NCBI GenBank assembly: GCA_017644105.1
Contig: JAEPMD010000001.1
Coordinates: 186,001-250,000, forward strand
Source: Rhizobiaceae bacterium
GTDB taxonomy: Bacteria; Pseudomonadota; Alphaproteobacteria; Rhizobiales; Rhizobiaceae
Reading direction: 5' to 3'
DNA: 64,000 nucleotides
Every line of letters starts with the position of its first letter. Position 1 is the first letter of the stretch. Positions 58,493 to 64,000 of this stretch are shown here, piece by piece. A model generated the notes under the pieces. It searched no databases. It worked only from the letters and a program-made list of their open reading frames with translations, and was not told the origin of the DNA. A program made the translations under genes and the position numbers.

Positions 58493-59200
58493 ATGCAGAC
58501 TATTGCCTTGGTGGACGACGACAAAAACATTCTTACTTCGGTATCAATAGCCTTAGAAGCAGAAGGCTATCGAGTGGAAACATATACCGATGGTGCATCA
58601 GCGCTGGATGGACTATTGGCGCGACCGCCGCAACTCGCCGTATTCGATATCAAAATGCCACGCATGGACGGAATGGAATTGTTACGCCGCCTAAGACAGA
58701 AATCTGACCTACCAGTAATATTTTTGACATCCAAAGACGAAGAGATCGATGAATTGTTCGGCCTCAAAATGGGTGCGGATGACTTTATCACCAAGCCATT
58801 CTCGCAAAGATTATTGGTGGAACGCGTCAAGGCTATTCTTCGTCGCGGTGCAAATCGTGAAGCCGGTGCAACCCAAAAAAGTGAAGGCGGCGAGCAAAAA
58901 ATTCTCGAGCGTGGCCATCTTTCTATGGATCAAGAGCGACATATTTGCACATGGAAAGGCGAGGTCGTTACATTGACCGTCACTGAATTCTTGATCCTAT
59001 TGTCGCTTGCGCAACGTATCGGGGTTGTTAAAAGCCGTGATTCATTGATGGATGCAGCTTATGATGATCAGGTCTATGTAGATGACCGCACAATTGATAG
59101 TCATATTAAACGTTTGCGGAAAAAGTTTAAAATGGTCGACAAAGAGTTTAATATGATCGAAACGCTTTATGGTGTGGGCTATCGTTTTCGCGAATCGTAA
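58493..59200 (+). CDS. chvI: Response regulator ChvI
   Basis: The DNA-binding partner of the sensor kinase ChvG, controlling envelope, acid and host-interaction genes in Rhizobiales. The 235-residue protein has a receiver domain (Asp8-Asp10 region, phospho-acceptor Asp52 in [11 protein letters not shown], Lys in ITKPFSQ) and an OmpR-type winged helix ([32 protein letters not shown]). The frame is open from 58397; GGAG precedes the ATG at 58493. It is followed by chvG 50 bases later. Confidence 0.94.
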   Translation: MQTIALVDDDKNILTSVSIALEAEGYRVETYTDGASALDGLLARPPQLAVFDIKMPRMDGMELLRRLRQKSDLPVIFLTSKDEEIDELFGLKMGADDFITKPFSQRLLVERVKAILRRGANREAGATQKSEGGEQKILERGHLSMDQERHICTWKGEVVTLTVTEFLILLSLAQRIGVVKSRDSLMDAAYDDQVYVDDRTIDSHIKRLRKKFKMVDKEFNMIETLYGVGYRFRES

Positions 59201-59250
59201 TAGTTCTGCGCTTAATAGCTTCGATTAAACTGTATTAGATTGTACTTAAA

Positions 59251-61122
59251 TTGGATGATGTTCCGGGCAAATTAACAGGGTCTGACGAAAAGTCCGAAGA
59301 GCGGATTTCCAAAGCCCAGCCTGAGGCGCAATCTGAAGCGCTGGCTGGAAAGACCCAATCGACAAGAAAAACGCGGGATAAACGCGCGAAAGAACAACCG
59401 CGTTTTAAGTTCACGCATCCGTTTACGTTTATTCGGCGGATATTTGGTGGATTTATCTTTTCCAGCTTAACGCGGCGGATCTTGTTTTTAAATCTTGCTG
59501 CCTTGTTGGTTCTGGTATCAGGCATTTTATACCTTAATCAGTTTCGCGAAGGCTTGATTGACGCACGTGTTGAAAGTTTGCTTACGCAAGGCGAGATCAT
59601 CTCAGGTGCGATTGCAGCATCTGCAAGCGTTGAAACAGATTCAATAACCATCGATCCGCAAAAATTGCTTGAACTTCAAGCCGGTGAAAGTCTTTCTCCA
59701 ACGGTGTCTGATGATAATGTGTTCCCCTTTGACCCAAAACTGATTGCACCTGTTTTGCGTCGAGTTATTTCACCTACGCGCACGCGGGCGCGTATTTATG
59801 ATCAAGACGCTGAGCTGCTGCTTGATTCCCGGTTTTTATATACAAGCGGTCAGGTGTTACGATTTGATTTAGATGCGCCAGACGATGAGGAAGATCTGCA
59901 TATTTGGGAGCGGATTTCAAAATTTTTCAATGGATTGCTGCAGCCGGGAAATTTATCGATCTACCGTGAAGCTCCTGAAGCGGATGGTTCCATCTATCCA
60001 GAGGTGATGAGTGCGCTCACCGGTGGGCGCGGCGCGGTGGTTCGCGTGACTGAAGACAGTGAACTTATTGTATCTGTCGCAGTGCCAGTTCAGCGTTTCC
60101 GCGCCGTTCTGGGTGCGCTTTTATTGTCCACTCAAGCCGGTGATATTGATAAAATCGTTCAAGCAGAACGGGAAGCGATTGTGCGGGTTTTTGGCGTGGC
60201 AGCTTTTGTGACTATTATCTTGTCGCTTTTGCTCGCAAGCACCATTGCAAATCCTCTACGTCGCTTATCCGCAGCAGCCGTGCGCGTGCGTCGCGGGGTA
60301 AAAGCGCGTGAGGAAATTCCAGATTTTTCTGCTCGGCAGGACGAAATCGGAAATTTGTCGATCGCCTTGCGCGATATGACCAGCGCACTTTATGACCGCA
60401 TTGATGCGATTGAGAGCTTTGCGGCTGATGTGAGCCATGAGCTGAAAAACCCTCTAACATCTTTACGCAGCGCCGTTGAAACCCTGCCTTTGGTGAAAAA
60501 CACAGAATCGCGCGACAAGCTGCTTGGTGTCATCCAACATGATGTGAAGCGCCTGGATCGTCTCATCAGCGATATCTCCGATGCATCAAGATTGGATGCA
60601 GAGCTCGCTCGGGATGATGCGCGCATTGTCGATATGGCAAAATTATTGAAAGATCTGGTTGAGATATCTTCGCAAGTCAGTCGAAGAAGCAAAGATGTTA
60701 AAATCAGCTTGAAGATCGCTGATACCGCCAAAGATGAAACTTATGAGGTCCTGGGGCATGATTTGCGCTTGGGGCAGGTTATTACCAATCTCATTGAAAA
60801 TGCCAGAAGCTTTGTAGCGGATCAAACAGGTCATATTCAGATCGAACTCACCAAAGACGATGAAACACTGACCATCAAAGTCATGGATAATGGCCCAGGT
60901 ATCCAAATCGAAGATATCAATCGTGTCTTTGAGCGTTTTTACACCGATCGCCCCGAAGGCGAAGATTTTGGTCAAAATTCTGGACTGGGTCTATCCATCA
61001 GCCGTCAAATCATCGAAGCGCATGCCGGCCAAATCGATGTTAAAAATGTAATCTCTGAAAAAGACGGATCGATTTTAGGTGCTTGTTTCGAAATTTGCCT
61101 GCCGTTGATTGACGAGAATTAG
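59251..61122 (+). CDS. chvG: Sensor histidine kinase ChvG
   Basis: A 623-residue membrane sensor: a charged, polar N-terminal 70 residues, a first membrane helix (about 77-97, ILFLNLAALLVLVSGILYL), a periplasmic domain of about 200 residues, a second helix (VFGVAAFVTIILSLLLAS), HAMP, HisKA with the phospho-acceptor His396 in ADVSHELKNPL, and HATPase_c (NLIENARSF, DNGPGI, GLGLSI). No ATG fits the family N-terminus; a TTG at 59251 is the likely start, bounded upstream by a stop at 59236-59238, and no strong SD is seen. The next genes are PTS genes, with hprK absent. Confidence 0.9.
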   Translation: MDDVPGKLTGSDEKSEERISKAQPEAQSEALAGKTQSTRKTRDKRAKEQPRFKFTHPFTFIRRIFGGFIFSSLTRRILFLNLAALLVLVSGILYLNQFREGLIDARVESLLTQGEIISGAIAASASVETDSITIDPQKLLELQAGESLSPTVSDDNVFPFDPKLIAPVLRRVISPTRTRARIYDQDAELLLDSRFLYTSGQVLRFDLDAPDDEEDLHIWERISKFFNGLLQPGNLSIYREAPEADGSIYPEVMSALTGGRGAVVRVTEDSELIVSVAVPVQRFRAVLGALLLSTQAGDIDKIVQAEREAIVRVFGVAAFVTIILSLLLASTIANPLRRLSAAAVRVRRGVKAREEIPDFSARQDEIGNLSIALRDMTSALYDRIDAIESFAADVSHELKNPLTSLRSAVETLPLVKNTESRDKLLGVIQHDVKRLDRLISDISDASRLDAELARDDARIVDMAKLLKDLVEISSQVSRRSKDVKISLKIADTAKDETYEVLGHDLRLGQVITNLIENARSFVADQTGHIQIELTKDDETLTIKVMDNGPGIQIEDINRVFERFYTDRPEGEDFGQNSGLGLSISRQIIEAHAGQIDVKNVISEKDGSILGACFEICLPLIDEN

Positions 61123-61290
61123 GAATAATACCGTATCGTAACATCAAATTTGGTGCGGTGAACGACGATTTTGAACTTTTCTCAATCCAATCATCAAATT
61201 TTTGCTTGAACTTAGCGTCACCCTGTACATGATAGCGGAACTGCAAATCAGCTTCAGTTTAATAAGAAGTAATGACGGTATGGGGTCTAC

Positions 61291-61692
61291 ATGATCGGAT
61301 TGGTGCTTGTCACCCATGGCAATTTAGCCGAAGAATTTAAAAATGCGCTTGAGCATGTGGTGGGTCAGCAAGAGGCTGTCGAAACCATTTGCATTGGTCC
61401 AGAAGATGATATGGATCGCCGCCGCGAAGACATCGTTAACGCGGTCAAAGATGCCGATCAGGGTAACGGAGTGATCATTTTAACCGATATGTTTGGCGGA
61501 ACACCGTCAAATTTGTCTATCTCGGTTATGGAAAGCGGTGGCATCGAGGTGATTGCTGGGATTAATTTACCAATGCTCATCAAATTGGCACGTGTCCGTG
61601 AAGATAATGATATGCAAAAGTCTCTCCAGGAAGCCCAAGATGCAGGCAAGAAATATATTAATGTGGCCAGCAGCCTGCTAAGCGGAAAATAA
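61291..61692 (+). CDS. PTS EIIA component, mannose type
   Basis: A 133-residue EIIA-Man-like protein; it accepts phosphate from HPr on His9 (LVTHGNLAEE). GGTPSNLSISVM and MFGG are also present. No EIIB or EIIC genes lie nearby, so it is regulatory rather than for sugar import, as in other alphaproteobacteria. The chvG-EIIA gap (61123-61290) lacks the hprK gene normally found there. Three bases separate it from HPr. Confidence 0.92.
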   Translation: MIGLVLVTHGNLAEEFKNALEHVVGQQEAVETICIGPEDDMDRRREDIVNAVKDADQGNGVIILTDMFGGTPSNLSISVMESGGIEVIAGINLPMLIKLARVREDNDMQKSLQEAQDAGKKYINVASSLLSGK

Positions 61693-61695
61693 TCA

Positions 61696-61968
61696 ATGAC
61701 AATTCAAAGAACGTTTGAAATCACGAATAAACGTGGGTTGCATGCGCGTGCTTCGCATAAGTTTGTCCAAACCGTGGAGCAGTTTGATGCTCAAGTGACT
61801 GTCAGCAAAGATGGCATGGACGTTGGCGGGGATGAAATCATGGAACTTTTGATGCTGGCGGCGAGTTGCGGATGTTCAATAGAAGTTAGCGCCGAAGGCA
61901 ATGAGGCCAAAGATGTTCTCGATGAGCTGGAAAAATTGATTGCTGATAAATTTGGTGAGGGCGAATAA
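61696..61968 (+). CDS. ptsH: Phosphocarrier protein HPr with Glu at the regulatory serine position
   Basis: A 90-residue HPr. The PEP-dependent phosphorylation site is His16 in RGLHARAS. In E. coli the active His is 15 and the regulatory Ser is 46; counting from His16 gives position 47, which here is Glu47 within VGGDEIMELL. The equivalent alphaproteobacterial segment, as I remember it, reads G-G-T-S-I-M-G. A glutamate there cannot be phosphorylated and could act as a permanent phospho-mimic. HprK, the kinase for that serine, is missing at its usual place. Confidence 0.93.
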   Translation: MTIQRTFEITNKRGLHARASHKFVQTVEQFDAQVTVSKDGMDVGGDEIMELLMLAASCGCSIEVSAEGNEAKDVLDELEKLIADKFGEGE

Positions 61969-61974
61969 TATTAT

Positions 61975-62005
61975 AAGGATATAAACATTTCTTTATATCT
62001 TTCTT
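61975..62005 (+). terminator. Hairpin between ptsH and ahcY
   Basis: AAGGATATAAA (61975-61985) pairs with TTTATATCTTT (61992-62002), including a G-T pair, with a 6-base loop and a partly T-rich tail. It may end the PTS transcript. It is A+T-rich, so of moderate strength. Confidence 0.5.
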
Positions 62006-62084
62006 GCTAGATGTGCTTCAAAATGATAAACGAAGGGCAAAATCAGTCTTAATTGATTTATCCCTCACCTCATTGGAGACATTT

Positions 62085-63485
62085 ATGAGCGAATTTAATG
62101 ATTATATCGTTGCTGATATCTCGCAAGCACCATTTGGTCGCACAGAAATAGATATCGCCGAAACCGAAATGCCAGGTCTTATGGCATCACGTGAAGAATA
62201 TGCAAAATCTCAGCCTTTGAAAGGCGCTCGCATTTGCGGGTCTTTGCATATGACCATTCAAACAGCTGTTTTGATCGAAACATTGGTTGCTCTTGGCGCA
62301 GAAGTTCGCTGGGTATCTTGTAATATTTTCTCAACGCAAGATCACGCGGCTGCGGCAATTGCAGCCGCGGGCATCCCAGTATTTGCCATTAAAGGTGAAA
62401 CATTGGAAGAATACTGGTCTTACACAGATCGCATGTTCCAATGGACTGATGGCGAGCCATGCAACATGATTTTGGATGATGGTGGCGACGCAACAATGTA
62501 TATCTTGCTTGGCGCACGTGCGGAAGCAGGCGAAGATGTCTTGTCAAATCCAGGTTCAGAAGAAGAAGAAGTTTTGTTCGCGCAAATCAAGAAGCGCATG
62601 GAACAAAGCCCAGGCTTCTTTGCGAAACAACGTGACGCGATTAAAGGTGTTACAGAAGAAACAACAACTGGTGTGAATCGTCTTTACCAGTTGCAAAAAG
62701 CTGGCCAGCTGCCATTCCCTGCGATCAACGTCAATGATTCAGTGACGAAATCAAAATTCGACAATAAATATGGTTGTAAAGAATCACTTGTGGACGGTAT
62801 CCGTCGTGCAACTGATGTGATGATGGCTGGTAAAGTTGCTGTTGTATGTGGTTACGGCGATGTGGGCAAAGGTTCTGCTGCTTCCCTTGCTGGCGCTGGT
62901 GCACGTGTAAAAGTCACGGAAGTTGATCCAATTTGTGCGCTTCAAGCGGCAATGGATGGATTTGAAGTTGTGCAGCTTGAAGATGTTGTTTCAACAGCGG
63001 ATATCTTCATCACAACAACCGGTAACAAAGACATCATCAAAGTCGATCACATGCGTGAGATGAAAGATATGGCTATTGTTGGCAATATCGGACACTTTGA
63101 TAATGAAATTGAAGTTGCTGAGCTTAAAAACTTCAAATGGAATAATGTGAAGCCACAAGTTGATATGATCGAGTTTCCAAAAGGCAATCGCATGATCCTC
63201 TTGTCAGAAGGTCGTTTGCTAAACTTGGGTAATGCAACAGGTCACCCTTCCTTCGTGATGTCTGCATCATTTACCAACCAAGTCTTGGCACAAATCGAGC
63301 TTTACACAAAAGGCAGCGAGTATCAGAATGAAGTTTATGTTCTGCCAAAGAAACTTGATGAGCATGTTGCGCGTCTGCATCTTGCCAAACTCAATGCAAA
63401 TTTGAGCGAGCTCAGCAAGGAACAAGCGGACTATATTGGTGTTTCAACAGAAGGTCCATTTAAGCCTGAACACTATAGATATTAA
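62085..63485 (+). CDS. ahcY: S-adenosylhomocysteine hydrolase
   Basis: Reversibly splits S-adenosylhomocysteine into adenosine and homocysteine, clearing the inhibitor of methyltransferases. The 466-residue NAD-dependent enzyme has [58 protein letters not shown] (NAD motif), [19 protein letters not shown] and the C-terminal PFKPEHYRY. The frame is open from 62004, but GGAG lies just before the ATG at 62085. Ends at a strong terminator. Confidence 0.96.
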   Translation: MSEFNDYIVADISQAPFGRTEIDIAETEMPGLMASREEYAKSQPLKGARICGSLHMTIQTAVLIETLVALGAEVRWVSCNIFSTQDHAAAAIAAAGIPVFAIKGETLEEYWSYTDRMFQWTDGEPCNMILDDGGDATMYILLGARAEAGEDVLSNPGSEEEEVLFAQIKKRMEQSPGFFAKQRDAIKGVTEETTTGVNRLYQLQKAGQLPFPAINVNDSVTKSKFDNKYGCKESLVDGIRRATDVMMAGKVAVVCGYGDVGKGSAASLAGAGARVKVTEVDPICALQAAMDGFEVVQLEDVVSTADIFITTTGNKDIIKVDHMREMKDMAIVGNIGHFDNEIEVAELKNFKWNNVKPQVDMIEFPKGNRMILLSEGRLLNLGNATGHPSFVMSASFTNQVLAQIELYTKGSEYQNEVYVLPKKLDEHVARLHLAKLNANLSELSKEQADYIGVSTEGPFKPEHYRY

Positions 63486-63515
63486 TATAATATCAATTAT
63501 ACACAACATATTGTG

Positions 63516-63552
63516 GCCGCGACCTTGACTTTTAGGTCGCGGCTTATTTTTT
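63516..63552 (+). terminator. Intrinsic terminator of ahcY
   Basis: GCCGCGACCT (63516-63525) pairs perfectly with AGGTCGCGGC (63534-63543), followed by TTATTTTTT. A strong rho-independent terminator. Confidence 0.93.
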
Positions 63553-63678
63553 GCCTTTTCCCCTTCACGCTGATTCTCAATAAGGGTATATTTTATGGGA
63601 TGATTCGGTTTGCATTTATGGGGATGGCAATGTCGGATCTGCGATGTCTTGTATAATGGCGGCAATAAGGATCAGGAC

Positions 63679-64000
63679 ATGCCGAGTTTTATCTCGAAGG
63701 TCAGGCAGGTAAACCATTTATGCACAAACCTTAAAACGGGTTTGGCTAAAGGTGCCGTTCAAAAAGCCTTAAATTATAAGCCATTATTTTATGCAAATGC
63801 ACTGCTGCTCGCAGGTACAACATTATCGAGTGCACAAACGGAGCAGTTAAATACAGCTGGTTTGCAACCCGTCAAGGCCATGGGTTTGTCAGCGTCTTCA
63901 ATGGATATTCTCTATTTTTCAATGATCATTGGTGCGATTTCCGCTACCATGATTTCCGCGGTTTGGCTCATACGTGAACGTTCAAAAATTGAAAATGAAA
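63679..64000 (+). CDS. Membrane protein N-terminus, probable sensor histidine kinase (partial)
   Basis: An ATG at 63679, after an AAGGATCAGG SD, opens a frame that runs off the window (107 codons). It shows a basic N-terminus, a hydrophobic stretch (PLFYANALLLAGTTLSSA, possibly a first helix or signal-like region) and a second clear helix (MDILYFSMIIGAISATMISAVWLI) followed by a basic RERSKIEN. In Rhizobiales a PAS-containing sensor kinase follows ahcY, and this N-terminus fits. The catalytic domains are beyond the window, so the function is inferred from position. Confidence 0.6.
   Translation, partial: MPSFISKVRQVNHLCTNLKTGLAKGAVQKALNYKPLFYANALLLAGTTLSSAQTEQLNTAGLQPVKAMGLSASSMDILYFSMIIGAISATMISAVWLIRERSKIENE

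Noticed and set aside
61040-61246. Minus-strand ORF over the end of chvG and the missing-hprK gap, as an hprK remnant
   Set aside because: It overlaps the chvG C-terminus, is in the opposite orientation, and shows no Walker A or other HprK-like motif.
62006-62084. SAH riboswitch before ahcY
   Set aside because: I could not form the conserved SAH riboswitch core in this A+T-rich leader; only a simple hairpin is visible further upstream.
1-64000. tRNA, rRNA, CRISPR arrays, insertion sequences or prophage genes
   Set aside because: No T-loop-like motif in cloverleaf context, no regular repeat-spacer pattern, no transposase, integrase or terminal inverted repeats seen by reading; tRNAscan and a repeat finder would be needed for certainty.

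Overview
The window looks like a chromosomal, origin-proximal segment from an alphaproteobacterium of the order Hyphomicrobiales (Rhizobiales). The evidence is gene order: pckA divergent from chvI-chvG followed by PTS EIIA/HPr and ahcY; hemE-hemJ-rho-mnmE-mnmG-rsmG-parA-parB; maf-aroE-coaE-dnaQ facing secB-fxsA; Tim44-mltA-smr; and hslUV next to the his genes. Base use leans to A+T (about 42-45 % G+C by eye, not computed), low for the group. I see no insertion sequence, prophage, integron, CRISPR array, rRNA or tRNA. Nearly everything is core genome.

Layout. 1-2.5 kb: a partial MGMT-family gene, an AraC/GyrI regulator, a DUF1737 protein and a CitE-like CoA-ester lyase, all leftward. 2.6-6.1 kb: leuD, a Rid-family protein, leuB and asd; asd is preceded by a short ORF ending in Lys/Thr/Ile codons and a foldable RNA, a possible attenuator. 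6.2-9 kb: an MltB-type transglycosylase, pdxY and small proteins. 9.1-13.9 kb: a giant NAD-glutamate dehydrogenase. 14-20 kb: purH, a heparinase-like protein, rsmB, htpX. 20-24.8 kb: an SDHAF4-like factor, a TrcR-like regulator, an SDR, prpE and a YggS protein. 25-29.2 kb: leuS-lptE-holA. 29.2-37.9 kb: parB, parA, rsmG, mnmG, mnmE, rho, hemJ, hemE, with parS sites. 37.87-38.30 kb: probable oriC. 38.3-45.3 kb: maf, aroE, coaE, dnaQ, secB, fxsA, Tim44, mltA, smr and an XRE regulator. 45.3-53 kb: DUF1402, hslU, hslV, hisB-DUF2628-hisHAFE-coaA. 53-56.5 kb: a PAP2 membrane protein, an AlkB-like protein, Kbp, ArfB and a single-domain response regulator. 56.5-64 kb: pckA, chvI, chvG, PTS EIIA, HPr, ahcY and the start of another membrane protein, probably a sensor kinase.

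How it works together. The middle is a replication/segregation hub: oriC with several DnaA-box-like 9-mers and a perfect CtrA-type motif, parAB, and six parS-like sites between 21.2 and 33.6 kb. The right end is an envelope-stress and carbon/nitrogen regulatory block (ChvG/ChvI, pckA, PTS).

Most unusual points: (1) the hprK gene normally found between chvG and EIIA is absent, and HPr has Glu at the position HprK would phosphorylate; (2) the possible leader-peptide attenuator before asd; (3) the compact oriC/CtrA/parS arrangement, lacking the DUF299 gene I would expect next to oriC; (4) a regulatory-looking pckA-chvI intergenic region; (5) a Rid protein in the leucine cluster without the catalytic arginine of RidA. 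No wholly new multi-gene system is evident. All family assignments are by reading; no database search was run.
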